Assembly: GCF_016806125.1 (NCBI RefSeq)
Contig: NZ_CP047170.1
Span: 434,001-498,000, forward strand
Direction of reading: 5' to 3'
DNA length: 64,000 nucleotides
DNA from: Ponticoccus alexandrii
GTDB taxonomy: Bacteria; Pseudomonadota; Alphaproteobacteria; Rhodobacterales; Rhodobacteraceae
Every line of letters begins with the position of its first letter. Position 1 is the stretch's first letter. The notes below the pieces were generated by a model. That model was not told the DNA's origin. It ran no database searches and was given only the letters and a program-made list of their open reading frames with translations. The translations under genes and the position numbers were made by a program. Shown piece by piece: positions 1-8,936 of this stretch.

Positions 1-626
1 CCACGGGGCAGGGCCGAGAGCGTCTCAGCGCTCAGGATGCCCCGCGTCTCGGGCGTCAGCGGGAGCAGGCAGATCAGCAGGTCGGACCGCGCCAGGAACC
101 CCTTCATGCCGGAGGCCGCGAACATCGGCACGACACCCTGCCGGCCGGACCGCGAAAGCCCGGCCACGTCGAAGCCCAGGCGTTGCAGCCCAACGGCGGC
201 CAGCGTTCCGATCCGGCCCATGCCCAGAATGCCAACCCGGCGCGAACTGGCCAGCGCGACAGGGTGGCTCTGCCAACTGCCTGTGCGGCCTTGTTCAAGA
301 TACCGGGGCATGTCGCGGTGCAGCATGAGCGTCGCCATCACCACCCAGTCGCGGACCATCGCCTCGATACCAGGCGCCAGAGTGCGCGACAGCACCACGC
401 CCTCGGGCAGGGGCGGCAGATGGTCGACACCTGCGCCGACGGAGATCACGGCGCGCAGGTTGGGATAGCGCGACAGATCGGCGGGCGGCACCCAGCAGGC
501 GATCGCCGTCACCGCCTTGGGATCGGTCACGGCATCTTCGCCGGCGATCATCGGAATCCCTTCGGCGTCGAAGAGCGCCTGCCAGACCGGCTGCCGGTCG
601 GGGGTAGAAGTGAACAGCAGGGCCAT
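1..626 (-). CDS. ghrA: GhrA-like glyoxylate/hydroxypyruvate reductase (3' end outside window)
   Basis: D-isomer-specific 2-hydroxyacid dehydrogenase, expected to reduce glyoxylate or hydroxypyruvate with NAD(P)H in the cytoplasm. Reading down from the ATG at 626, the protein begins MALLFTSTPDRQPVWQ, has the family-typical VISVGAGVDHLPP segment, and then the dinucleotide-binding glycine motif VGILGMGRIG near residue 132. The visible 208 residues cover the N-terminal catalytic part and most of the Rossmann domain; the C-terminal catalytic His/Glu region lies outside the window. It follows the GNAT gene on the same strand after 117 bp, so cotranscription is possible. The family call is firm; GhrA over other 2-hydroxyacid dehydrogenases is inferred from overall resemblance. 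Confidence 0.8.
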   Translation of the reverse strand, partial: MALLFTSTPDRQPVWQALFDAEGIPMIAGEDAVTDPKAVTAIACWVPPADLSRYPNLRAVISVGAGVDHLPPLPEGVVLSRTLAPGIEAMVRDWVVMATLMLHRDMPRYLEQGRTGSWQSHPVALASSRRVGILGMGRIGTLAAVGLQRLGFDVAGLSRSGRQGVVPMFAASGMKGFLARSDLLICLLPLTPETRGILSAETLSALPR

Positions 627-743
627 CAGCGAGTTCCCTTGCGCAGTGCCTGGAATACGGGCGGGAGGAAGCGGTGGCATCCCGCGCCCCAGCGGTGTGG
701 AAAGACCGGGTGGCGACCGGAGCGGACGTGGATGCGCATCGGG

Positions 744-1577
744 TCAGCCAAGGGCCTGAGACATCAGCGCATGGGTGCGGAAGGCGGACTGCGGGCGCTC
801 CTTCGCCCCGCACACCATGGGCGTCCCGGACCCGGCTATGGTGAGGCCCAGCTCTTCGATGAAAGGGACCAGCCCCGTGTCTTCGTAGACGTCGATGCGC
901 AGGGGCCGCCCCTCCATCCGGCAAGCTGCTGTAGCAATCAGCGCCCGGGCGGTGGCTGTGTCGCGCGCCACCACCGGACCCAGTACATGGCCCCGGCCGA
1001 ACTGGCGCAGCATGGCAAAGCCGCCCTCGGCGGTCAGCGTCTCGCCCGCCTCGGCGACCCGTGCAAGCAGCGCGCCGCGCTCCATCCCGCTGGCGGTAAA
1101 ATCCATCTCCGCCAGCCGCTGAGGATCGGCGGGTCCGACCTGCACGTCGCATTCGGGCGTCGCCGCCCGGGCCGTTCCGCCCATCTGGATGATCCTGCCA
1201 CTTTCGACGAAGCCGAGCTTGCGGTAGAGCGGCATGCCCTCCGGTGTCGCGACAAGGCGCATCTCGCGATCTTCTGCCTGCGCCATCGCCGCCTCCATCA
1301 CCTTGCGGCCCAGACCACGGCCCCGCATGGAATCGTCGACGATGATCATGTTCAGCGTTGCCACCGGGCCATGCAGCGAACACAGGGCCGTGGCGACCAC
1401 ACGCCCCTCCGCCAGGCCGATCACGCCGCGGGATACTGACAGGTTCAGCGCCCAATCCTCGACCCGATGCGCCCAGCCGACAGCCGTGGACAGCGCCTGT
1501 GCGCCCTCCAGATGGGCCGGCGTGAATGCGACGATCTCGACGGCGGCGGCGGGGGAAGGGCTATCAACTCTGGTCAT
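744..1577 (-). CDS. GNAT N-acetyltransferase with C-terminal second acyltransferase-like domain
   Basis: 277-residue acetyltransferase. The N-terminal half is a normal GNAT domain: MIIVDDSMRGRGLGRKVME carries the acetyl-CoA pyrophosphate-binding R/Q-x-x-G-x-G/A loop, followed by YRKLGFVESG. The C-terminal half (about residues 150-277) resembles the Acetyltransf_18/YitI-type domain seen in two-domain GNATs. The substrate is unknown. It lies between an ArgE-like deacylase (122 bp upstream) and a GhrA-like reductase on the same strand, so an acetylation/deacetylation step in amine or amino-acid metabolism is plausible but inferred. The gene at 5079-5951 is a diverged paralogue with the same two-domain plan. 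Confidence 0.85.
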   Translation of the reverse strand: MTRVDSPSPAAAVEIVAFTPAHLEGAQALSTAVGWAHRVEDWALNLSVSRGVIGLAEGRVVATALCSLHGPVATLNMIIVDDSMRGRGLGRKVMEAAMAQAEDREMRLVATPEGMPLYRKLGFVESGRIIQMGGTARAATPECDVQVGPADPQRLAEMDFTASGMERGALLARVAEAGETLTAEGGFAMLRQFGRGHVLGPVVARDTATARALIATAACRMEGRPLRIDVYEDTGLVPFIEELGLTIAGSGTPMVCGAKERPQSAFRTHALMSQALG

Positions 1578-1699
1578 GGTACAGGTCCTGCTTCATTCCT
1601 TCGAAGCGTAGCGGTTCGGTCGTGGCAGTATTGGCTTGATCGCGGGGGGCGGCGGCAGTTTTGGTCAGACAGCGCCGGGTGAGGCCGCAGAAAATGCCG

Positions 1700-2824
1700 T
1701 CACGCAGCCAGGCTTTCGCCCAGCCGTCGGATCAGCGCGCAGGTGGCCTGCAACTCGTCGCGGTGCAGGTATTCTTCCGGTTTATGGGCGCGCGAGATAT
1801 CACCCGGACCGCAGACGATGGACGGGATACCGGCAGCCTGGAAAAGTCCCGCCTCGGTGCCGAAGCTGACGGCGTCCAACGGGCGCTGACCGGTGAGGGC
1901 GGCAAGGCGTTCCGCCAGCATGTGATCGGCTGCCAGCGCCAGCGCGGGATAGGTGGAAATCGTGTCGCACCGGGCCCCTGCCGCCTCTGCCGCGTCACGC
2001 ACCGGCGCAAGCAGCGCCATCGGATCGGCCCCGGCGATGGCGCGGGCCTCGATCTCGGCCTCCGCAGTGTCGGGAATGATATTCAGCGCCTGCCCGCCGG
2101 AAAGCGTGCCGATCTGCAGGCTGGACCACGGCGGCGCGAAGCGCGTGTCCTGCGCGCCCTGCGTCAGCGCGGCGGCCTGCGCGACAGCGGCCTCCAGCAC
2201 GGGGACAAGCGTGTGGATGGCGTTCTTTCCCAGATCGGGGCGGGAGGAATGGCCCGCCGTACCCGAGGCGGTGACGCGGATCGCGGCCTTTCCCTTGTGC
2301 GCGAGGACCGGAACAAGGCCTGTCGGCTCGCCGATGACCGCGCCCTGCGGCGGCGCACAGAGGTCCGGTAGCGCCGCCAGCAAATGGGGCACGCCACGGC
2401 ATCCGGCCTCTTCGTCGTAGGAAAGCGCCAGGTGGATCGGCACCGGCAGGTCCATCGCCGCAAGTTCGGGCACCATCGCCAGCGCGGCGGCGACGAACCC
2501 CTTCATGTCGCAGGCCCCGCGTCCGATCAGCCGCCCCGCGTCCTCGCGCAGGACGAAGGGGTCGGCAAGCCAGCCCGGTTCCCTCGCCGGAACCACATCG
2601 AGATGGCCCGAGAGCACGAAGCCCGGCCTGTCGACCGGCCCGATACTGGCAAAGAGATTGGACCTGTCGCCCTCGGGACCGGGCAGTACATGCGCGGTGA
2701 CGCCCTGCGCGGACAGCCAGTCGCGGACGAACTCCACCAGCGGCGCGTTCGGCCGCCCGACCACGCTGTCAAAACCGACCAGTCTGGACAGCATCTCTTC
2801 CACGCTTCGAGGTTCTTTCGTCAT
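1700..2824 (-). CDS. ArgE/DapE-type M20 deacylase (acetylornithine deacetylase family)
   Basis: 374-residue zinc hydrolase of peptidase family M20, normal length for ArgE. Visible motifs are the first metal ligand in SGHLDVVP (His with the usual Asp two residues later), the second in GRGACDMKGF (bridging Asp) and LSYDEEAGCRG, which carries the catalytic Glu and the next ligand. The C-terminal dimerisation-to-catalytic region ends in the expected SIVCGPGDISRAHKPEEY with the last histidine. It should remove an acetyl or related acyl group from an amino-acid-like substrate in the cytoplasm. It is divergent from the HAD/DAO pair across 200 bp and precedes the GNAT gene, so it may undo GNAT acetylation or act on an imported acylated compound. 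Biosynthetic arginine function is less likely in this catabolic setting. Confidence 0.85.
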   Translation of the reverse strand: MTKEPRSVEEMLSRLVGFDSVVGRPNAPLVEFVRDWLSAQGVTAHVLPGPEGDRSNLFASIGPVDRPGFVLSGHLDVVPAREPGWLADPFVLREDAGRLIGRGACDMKGFVAAALAMVPELAAMDLPVPIHLALSYDEEAGCRGVPHLLAALPDLCAPPQGAVIGEPTGLVPVLAHKGKAAIRVTASGTAGHSSRPDLGKNAIHTLVPVLEAAVAQAAALTQGAQDTRFAPPWSSLQIGTLSGGQALNIIPDTAEAEIEARAIAGADPMALLAPVRDAAEAAGARCDTISTYPALALAADHMLAERLAALTGQRPLDAVSFGTEAGLFQAAGIPSIVCGPGDISRAHKPEEYLHRDELQATCALIRRLGESLAA

Positions 2825-3024
2825 GCCTGTTCTCCTCGGGTTCGTCCCTGCGTGCAGGATGCGCCATTCCGGTCAGGCGGCGGAGCCGACTTCTGGCGGC
2901 TTCCGGCACGCTCTGCTGCAAGCCGCGATGCAAACGCAATTTCATGCCTCAGACCGGGCGAAGCCAGCACCTCTTTGGGGCGGGAGTGTCGATGCTGAAG
3001 GGAGGATATACATCGGAGATACCC

Positions 3025-3690
3025 ATGACCTTCCGCCCCAAGTTCATCAGTTTCGACTGCCACGGCACCATGATCTATTTCGACATGGCCGGGGCGGCGC
3101 GCGACCACTACGGCGCGCAGCTGTCGCCCGAGCAAATGGACGTCTTCATCCGCGATTTCTCGGCCTACCGGCTGGACGAGGTGTTGCAGGATTTCAAACC
3201 CTACGCCGAGGTTGTCCACAACGCGCTGGAACGCACCTGCAAGCGCAATGGCGTGGCTTTCGATCCGGCGGTCGCCGTGGAGATCTATAATCGCGTGCCC
3301 ACCTGGGGACCCAATCCCGACGTGCCCGCAGGGCTGTCGCGGGTGGCCGAGGAATTCCCGCTGGTGGCGCTGACGAATTCGATGAACGAACAGATCCCGC
3401 ATAACATCGCAAAGCTCGGCGCGCCGATCGCCCATGTCCTCACGGCGGAAAGCGCCGGCGCCTACAAACCCCACATGCAGCCTTTCGAGTACATGTTCGA
3501 CACGCTGGGCTGTGGACCGGAAGACGTGCTGCATGTCTCCTCAAGCTTCCGCTACGACCTGATGACAGCGCATGATCTGGGCATCACCAACAAGGTCTGG
3601 GTCAATCGCGGGCACGAGCCGGCAAACCCCTATTACGGCTACACAGAGGTGCCGGACATTTCGCACCTGCCAGCGGTTCTGGGCCTCTGA
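3025..3690 (+). CDS. Haloacid dehalogenase type II-like HAD hydrolase
   Basis: 221-residue HAD-superfamily protein resembling (S)-2-haloacid dehalogenases. HAD motif I is present as SFDCHGTMIYF with the nucleophilic Asp; the usual Tyr after it is replaced by His (DCHGT rather than DAYGT). Motif II lies in VALTNSMNE, and the motif III lysine and motif IV acidic region follow in the C-terminal half (GAYKPHMQPF, SSSFRYDLMTAHD). The start at 3025 puts ggagat 5-10 bases upstream; an in-frame ATG at 2992 would add 11 residues with no homology, and a strong AAGGGAGGA at 2998-3006 lies between the two. Only 3 bp separate it from the downstream DAO gene, so the two form an operon. True dehalogenase activity is unproven. 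Confidence 0.8.
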   Translation: MTFRPKFISFDCHGTMIYFDMAGAARDHYGAQLSPEQMDVFIRDFSAYRLDEVLQDFKPYAEVVHNALERTCKRNGVAFDPAVAVEIYNRVPTWGPNPDVPAGLSRVAEEFPLVALTNSMNEQIPHNIAKLGAPIAHVLTAESAGAYKPHMQPFEYMFDTLGCGPEDVLHVSSSFRYDLMTAHDLGITNKVWVNRGHEPANPYYGYTEVPDISHLPAVLGL

Positions 3691-3693
3691 GCG

Positions 3694-4983
3694 ATGAAGT
3701 TCGCATCCTACTGGCACGACACGGCGCCCGCCTTTTCCGGCGGGTGCACCGATCCGGTTGCGGGCCGATATGACGTTGCGGTCATCGGTGCCGGCTTCAC
3801 TGGGCTCAATGCCGCGCGCAAACTGGCCCGCGAAGGTCTGCGGGTCGCGGTGCTGGAGGCCGCGCATGTCGGGGCAGGGGGATCGGGCCGCAACGGTGGG
3901 CATCTGAACAACGGCATCGCCCATGGCTATGCCGATGCCCAGTCCCATCTTGGGCCAGAGCGGGCGCGGCGCCTGTACCGCGCCTTCGACCGCTCCATCG
4001 AGATGATCGAGGACGTGATCGCCGAGGAAGGCATCTCTTGTAGCTTCCGCCGCTCGGGCAAGCTCAAACTGGCGTCGAAGCCCGGTCACGTCGCCGGGCT
4101 GCGCGCCAACCAGGAACTGGTCGCGCGAGAGGTCGATCCGGCCACCCGCTGGATCGACCGGGCCGGTCTGAAAGCCGAGATCGGCTCGGACGGGTTCCAC
4201 GGCGGCATCCTGTTCGAGAAATCCGCCATGATGCACATGGGTCGCTACCTGACTGGCCTCGCCGAGGCCGTCACGCGCCACGGCGGGGCAATCTGGGAAA
4301 GCGCGCCAGTCACCGGGCGCACCAAGGCGCGGGACGGTTGGGCGCTGGAGACTCCGCGCGGCACTTTGCAGGCGGACACCGTGATCGCGGCGACCGGGGC
4401 CTATTCCGCGCAGGTGCCGGGGGCGCCGCTGAAGCATTTCCGCAGGCGGATCATTCCCATCGCCTCTTTCGTGATTGCCACCCGGCCGCTCACGAATGCC
4501 GAGGTGGCGCAGACGATGCCCGGAAACCGGACCTGCGTGACCTCGCTGAACATCGGCAACTACTTCCGCCTCTCGCCCGACAACCGCCTTATCATCGGCG
4601 GGCGGGCCCGCTTTTCTGCCCGGTCCGACCAGAAATCCGACGCCGCCTCGGGCGAAATCCTGCGCGCGGCGATGACCGGTATCTTCCCGCATCTGGCGCC
4701 GGTAGAGATAGACTATTGTTGGGGCGGACTTGTCGGAATGACGCGCGACCGCTTCCCCCGTGCGGGCGAGGCCGACGGCATGCTCTACGGCATGGGCTAT
4801 TCCGGCCACGGCGCGCAGCTGTCGACGCTGTTGGGGCAGGTACTGGCCGATCTGGCGATGGGGCGAAAGGATACCAACCCGCTTGAAGGGCTGGACTGGC
4901 CGGCGGTGCCCGCGCTCAATGGCAAGCCGTGGTTCCTGCCGCTGGCGGGGCTTTGGTTCGGCCTGAAGGACCGGTTGTCCTGA
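3694..4983 (+). CDS. FAD-dependent DAO-family amine/amino-acid oxidoreductase (PuuB-like)
   Basis: 429-residue DAO-superfamily flavoenzyme. The N-terminal FAD-binding Rossmann motif is AVIGAGFTGLNAARKLA near residue 30, followed by GSGRNGGHLNNG, the second FAD-contacting segment typical of gamma-glutamylputrescine oxidase-type enzymes. The C-terminal FAD region contains LYGMGYSGHGAQLSTLLG. The usual reaction is oxidative deamination of a secondary or primary amine with O2 or a quinone as acceptor. It follows the HAD gene after 3 bp. Two further DAO genes of the same type are present at 8933 and 55686; the three are clearly separate genes in different catabolic modules. Substrate unknown. Confidence 0.85.
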   Translation: MKFASYWHDTAPAFSGGCTDPVAGRYDVAVIGAGFTGLNAARKLAREGLRVAVLEAAHVGAGGSGRNGGHLNNGIAHGYADAQSHLGPERARRLYRAFDRSIEMIEDVIAEEGISCSFRRSGKLKLASKPGHVAGLRANQELVAREVDPATRWIDRAGLKAEIGSDGFHGGILFEKSAMMHMGRYLTGLAEAVTRHGGAIWESAPVTGRTKARDGWALETPRGTLQADTVIAATGAYSAQVPGAPLKHFRRRIIPIASFVIATRPLTNAEVAQTMPGNRTCVTSLNIGNYFRLSPDNRLIIGGRARFSARSDQKSDAASGEILRAAMTGIFPHLAPVEIDYCWGGLVGMTRDRFPRAGEADGMLYGMGYSGHGAQLSTLLGQVLADLAMGRKDTNPLEGLDWPAVPALNGKPWFLPLAGLWFGLKDRLS

Positions 4984-5078
4984 GGGCCGGTTGTCGCCGG
5001 GGCATCACCGATGTCGCCGGGGCCGGGATTGCGACTGCCTTCGGCAGCGTGCATCAGGACGGTCTTGTGCGACAGGCT

Positions 5079-5951
5079 TCAGCCCAGAGAATGGGCCGCG
5101 AGACCGTAATAGACCAGGCCCTCGGTCGCTCGGCGGTTCGCGCCCCGGTGCATTTCCGTCACCGTATCGAACTGCCGCATGCCGGCGGCGGTCACCAACC
5201 CGCGCAGGGCCTCGTTCTCTCCGGGGGTGTCGATCCGGACGAAGCCGCCCTGCGCCTGGCGGAGAAGTTGGGCCACGATTTGAACCGCTGTCTCTTCGGT
5301 ATCGGCCGCCAGTGGGCCGATCTGGTCGCCTTTGCCAAAGCGCCGCCGCAGGGCAAAGCCGCAGGGTCGTCCCGCGCGCCATGCCACCACACCGGAGGAG
5401 ACCCCAAGCAGCGCGTCGATTGCCGCCCTGCGGTCCAGCCCGTAGGCGATCCTGTCCATCTCGCGGACCGCGCCGTGATCTTCGGATGAAAGCTCTGTGA
5501 GTTCCAGCCCGGGCACAGACGGCACCTCCGGCACGCGGTCGACATGGCCCTGGTGCTGGTAGACGGTCATCACATGGCGGAACCCGGCGCTCAGATACAG
5601 TCGATAACCTGAGCGTGTCGCATTCAGGCGCATGTCGCGCCCCTCGCAATCCTTCATGATCCGCTGAAGCAGGAAACGCCCGCCCCCCCGCGCCTGAAGC
5701 CGCGGCGGCGTCACCATCATGCCCAGCATGGCGAAATCCCCGCCGGTCGGGAAATGCATGGCAGAGCCGAGCGGGCGGCCAATCTCGTCCAAGGCGATAT
5801 ACCCTTCGCCCAGCTGCATCAGCAGATCCAGATCGCTGTCCCGGTGCGGCCAGAAAACGCTGACGGTCAACTCGTGCAGCAGCGCCCGATCCTTGGCGGC
5901 GATCCGTGCCACCTGCGCCTCGTAAGAGTCGATGCGAAGAGTGTCGTTCAA
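5079..5951 (-). CDS. GNAT N-acetyltransferase, paralogue of the 744-1577 gene
   Basis: 290-residue acetyltransferase of the two-domain GNAT type. The first domain contains GMMVTPPRLQARGGGRFLLQ, where the RGGGR loop corresponds to the acetyl-CoA-binding motif, then YRLYLSAGFRHV. The second half carries AYGLDRRAAIDALLG and a conserved GFALRRRFGKGDQIGPL, matching the second half of the 744-1577 protein (FAMLRQFGRGHVLGPV). It converges with the DAO gene at 4983. The region upstream of its start (5952-6173) is AT-richer and probably holds its promoter. Substrate unknown. Confidence 0.82.
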   Translation of the reverse strand: MNDTLRIDSYEAQVARIAAKDRALLHELTVSVFWPHRDSDLDLLMQLGEGYIALDEIGRPLGSAMHFPTGGDFAMLGMMVTPPRLQARGGGRFLLQRIMKDCEGRDMRLNATRSGYRLYLSAGFRHVMTVYQHQGHVDRVPEVPSVPGLELTELSSEDHGAVREMDRIAYGLDRRAAIDALLGVSSGVVAWRAGRPCGFALRRRFGKGDQIGPLAADTEETAVQIVAQLLRQAQGGFVRIDTPGENEALRGLVTAAGMRQFDTVTEMHRGANRRATEGLVYYGLAAHSLG

Positions 5952-6173
5952 ATCCGCCGCCTCCGGTCCGGCCGGGTCTGCGACCCGGAAATTTCATCGC
6001 AGCGCGTTTCGCGCGCCAGCACTTCCGATGATCGGCAAGCCCGTTCCGGGCTGCAAGGGCCGACCTTTTCGAACCCTAATGGCAGACGCAAAGCAGGTTC
6101 ACCCATATTCGACTGATATTCGGTACTTTATGCCCATTTCTTGCGCGCCACGCGGATATGGGACTGCCCGCGG

Positions 6174-6938
6174 TCATCGTTCGCTTTCAACCCGGCCAAG
6201 CACCTTGCCGAGGGTTTCGATAAAGCGGTCGGCATGTTCCGGCTGGCAAACGAGCGGCGGGCGGATCTTAAGTGTATCCTCGTTCGCCCCAGTGGTGCTG
6301 ATCAGCACACCCTCGTCCCGCATCCCGTTGACCACGTCGAGCGCCATGCGGCGGCGTTGCCGGGAAGGGGTGTCCGCCGTGCCGATGTCGACGCCGATGA
6401 AGAGCCCGGCATGCCGGACGGCCCTCAGCATCTCGTGGCGGACCGCCAGGGTCCGAAGCCCGTCACACAGGCGCGCGCCCATCCGCGCGGCGTGGCCCGG
6501 AATGTCATCGCGTTGCAGTACAGTGAGCACCGCATCGGCTGCGGCGATGCCGACCGTGTTGCCGGCGAAGGTGTTGGAGTAGCGCGCGGTCTGTCCGAAA
6601 CGTTCCATCGGCTCTTGGCGGCCCACGACGGCGCCGATGGGAAATCCGTTGCCCATGGGTTTGCCCAGAGTGGCAAGGTCGGGCACGATCCCGTTCCGCT
6701 GGAACCCCCACATGTGCGCCCCTGTGCGGCCAAAGCCGGGCTGCACCTCGTCGGTCCGTGCCTCCTCGGAGGCAAGCGGCTCGATTTGTGCCGCGATACC
6801 GTAATGTCGCAAGAGCAGGGTCGCGGGTCGGCCAGCGCCGCCGTGGTCGGGGCGTTCGGCCATGGGCGTCAGGGCCGCCTGGAACCAGCCGTCCGGAAGC
6901 GCTTTGGCACCGGCCTGAAGGCCGGACAGAGAGGTCAC
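6174..6938 (-). pseudogene. Internally deleted class III aminotransferase, with an APH-kinase-like N-terminal scrap
   Basis: The last ~190 residues are a good C-terminal half of a class III PLP aminotransferase: DEVQPGFGRTGAHMWGFQ holds the PLP-contacting Asp, VPDLATLGKPMGNGFPIG contains the PLP lysine, and SNTFAGNTVGIAAADAV follows. The N-terminal substrate-binding half (about 200 residues) is missing. In its place is a ~60-residue stretch; LLLRHYGIAAQIEPLASE resembles the start of an APH-type phosphotransferase domain. Known fused APH-(M23)-aminotransferase proteins have this order, so a large internal deletion of such a gene is the simplest reading. The open frame begins at a GTG overlapping the stop of the upstream dehydratase gene (GTGA). 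It cannot form a normal aminotransferase active site. Confidence 0.7.
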
Positions 6939-7924
6939 GCCGCCCCAGCTGCCGAGGCCGGTTCGGCATAGATTGCCGCAAGATCATGCAGGCCCCAGTT
7001 GCCGCCGGTCAGGATGGTGCAGACCTTTTCGCCGGGACGCAGTTTGATCGAGCCCGCCAACAGAGCGCCCACGCCGATGGCGGCGGAGGGTTCGCCCACC
7101 AGCTTGGCATCGCGGGCCAGCGCCTTCATCCCGGCGACAATGTGGTCGTCTTCTACCGTCACGATCTCGTCGACGTGGCGTTCGATGATCGGCCAGGGGT
7201 TCTGGCCGGGCACACTGATGCGAAGCCCGTCAGCGATGGTATCCAGCAGCGGCAGCGACACACGTTCGCCTTTGATCCGGCTCTGGTAGTATTTGGGTGT
7301 CAGCGCCGGTTCGGCCCCGATGACGCGGACCCCCGGCTTCAGCGACTTGAGCGCCGTGGCCACACCCGAGATAAGACCGCCCCCGCCGAGCGGCACGATG
7401 ACCGTATCCACATCGGGCAGATCCTCAAGTATCTCGCAGCCTATTGTGCCTTGTCCGGCCATGACGCGCGGGTCCTCGAAGCCGTGCACGGTTTCGTAGC
7501 CCTTTTCCTCGGCGATGCGGTAGACCTGTTTCCAGCGCGCAGCCGTATCACCGTCGTCGAGGATTACCTCGGCGCCCAATGCGCGGGTGTTGTCGATTTT
7601 CTGCTGCGGAGAGGACGTGGGCAGCACCAGCACCACCTTCGCCCCCAGCATCCGCCCGGCCCAGGACAGGCCCTGCGCATGGTTGCCTGAGGAGGAAGAG
7701 ATCAGCCCCCGCGCGAGCTGCTCGGACGAGAGTTGCAGGACGGTATTGAGCGCGCCCCGGATTTTGAAGGCGCCGGTGACCTGAAGCGTCTCGGGCTTGA
7801 GGTAGAGCTCGCATCCGACGGCCGGTTCGATCCTGTCGGCCCGCAGCATCTGCGTGTGCCGGATATAGGGCGCGATGCGTGGGCGGGCGGCGTGGATATC
7901 GTCTATCGTGGGGTGGTCTTGCAT
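6935..7924 (-). CDS. Threonine/serine dehydratase-family PLP enzyme (EutB-like context)
   Basis: 329-residue fold-type II PLP enzyme. The Schiff-base lysine is in [26 protein letters not shown] is the substrate-carboxylate loop; [12 protein letters not shown] is the glycine-rich phosphate-binding loop. There is no C-terminal ACT domain, so it is a catabolic-type enzyme not expected to be inhibited by isoleucine. The likely reaction is beta-elimination of a hydroxy amino acid to a 2-oxo acid and ammonia. The start at 7924 lies 13 bp after the stop of the cyclodeaminase-family gene. A dehydratase next to an ornithine cyclodeaminase homologue is the eutB-eutC arrangement of hydroxyectoine catabolism, but no ectoine hydrolase is visible, so the substrate stays open. 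Confidence 0.85.
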   Translation of the reverse strand: MQDHPTIDDIHAARPRIAPYIRHTQMLRADRIEPAVGCELYLKPETLQVTGAFKIRGALNTVLQLSSEQLARGLISSSSGNHAQGLSWAGRMLGAKVVLVLPTSSPQQKIDNTRALGAEVILDDGDTAARWKQVYRIAEEKGYETVHGFEDPRVMAGQGTIGCEILEDLPDVDTVIVPLGGGGLISGVATALKSLKPGVRVIGAEPALTPKYYQSRIKGERVSLPLLDTIADGLRISVPGQNPWPIIERHVDEIVTVEDDHIVAGMKALARDAKLVGEPSAAIGVGALLAGSIKLRPGEKVCTILTGGNWGLHDLAAIYAEPASAAGAA

Positions 7925-7937
7925 CTTTTGGGTGTCC

Positions 7938-8936
7938 TCATCCCGCCGGGGCCAGAAAGTCGAAATATGTGCCGATACCGCGCGCCTTGGCCTGGCGCAG
8001 AAGCGCGGCGGCGGTCGTATTGTCCTGGATCGCCATCCCGGTGGAATCGAATATGGTGATCTGGTCGTCGGTCTCGCGGCCCGGCTTGCGACCCAGCAGC
8101 ACCTTGCCGATCTCGTCCAGCGGGCCGCTGACAACCCCGGCGCGGAGCGCATGTTGCACCTCGCCCTTCTCGCAGCATTGCGCGGCGGCATCGACCAGAA
8201 CGCGGGCATTGCGGAACAGCTCGGGGTCCAGTTCCTGCTTGCCGGGCTGATCCGCGCCGATGGCCACCAAGTGGGTGCCGGGGCGCAGCCAGCCCGCCCG
8301 CAGCACCACGCCGCTGGCGCGGGTCGTGGCGACGACGACATCGGCCTCCGCCACGGCCTTCTGCGCAGTCTCGGCGACCGTGACGGGAATGCCGAACTCT
8401 GCCTCGATCTCTGCGGCAAACGCCCGCGCACCTTCGGGGGACCGGCCCCAGGCGTCGATCGCCTCGATCCGCATGACCTCGCGGATCGCGCGGATCTGCA
8501 TGCGGGCCTGGTTGCCGGTGCCGATGGCAGCGAGCCTGCGCGCACCGGGTCGCGCCAGTGCCCGGACCGACACCGCGCCCGAGGCGCCGGTGCGGAACCC
8601 GGTCAGCAGGCTGCCATCCATCACACAGCTCAGGGCGCCGCTTGTCCCGTTGAAAAGCAGCACGGTGCCCATGCCGTTGGGCAGGCCAAAGCGGCCCGGA
8701 TTGTCACGGAAGCCGCCGGAAGAGGCCTTGAGCGACACCAGCTCGCCGCTGCGATGGTAGCCCGCCTTGAAGTCGATCTCGGCGGCCTCGGTGGACAGGT
8801 GAATGCCCATGTAGGGGGGCTGGTCCACATCGCCGCCACTGTAGGCGCGATAAGCGTCTTCGACCGCGACGATGACGTCGGGCATGTGCAGGAGGCCGCG
8901 GACCTCCTCTTTGGTCAGCAGAAGGGTTCCCGTCAT
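7938..8936 (-). CDS. Ornithine cyclodeaminase/mu-crystallin family protein (EutC-like context)
   Basis: 332-residue NAD(P)-binding protein of the ornithine cyclodeaminase/alanine dehydrogenase/ketimine reductase family. The segment LLTGFRTGASGAVSVRALAR carries the family RTGA motif. The Rossmann glycine motif is AAIGTGNQARMQ, followed by EADVVVATTRASGVVLRAGW and HLVAIGADQPGKQELDPEL. Members deaminate ornithine or reduce cyclic imines and imino acids. The ATG at 8936 overlaps the stop of the upstream DAO gene (ATGA), so the two are translationally coupled. Acting after an amine oxidase, an imine reductase/cyclodeaminase role is chemically sensible, but this is inference. Confidence 0.85.
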   Translation of the reverse strand: MTGTLLLTKEEVRGLLHMPDVIVAVEDAYRAYSGGDVDQPPYMGIHLSTEAAEIDFKAGYHRSGELVSLKASSGGFRDNPGRFGLPNGMGTVLLFNGTSGALSCVMDGSLLTGFRTGASGAVSVRALARPGARRLAAIGTGNQARMQIRAIREVMRIEAIDAWGRSPEGARAFAAEIEAEFGIPVTVAETAQKAVAEADVVVATTRASGVVLRAGWLRPGTHLVAIGADQPGKQELDPELFRNARVLVDAAAQCCEKGEVQHALRAGVVSGPLDEIGKVLLGRKPGRETDDQITIFDSTGMAIQDNTTAAALLRQAKARGIGTYFDFLAPAG

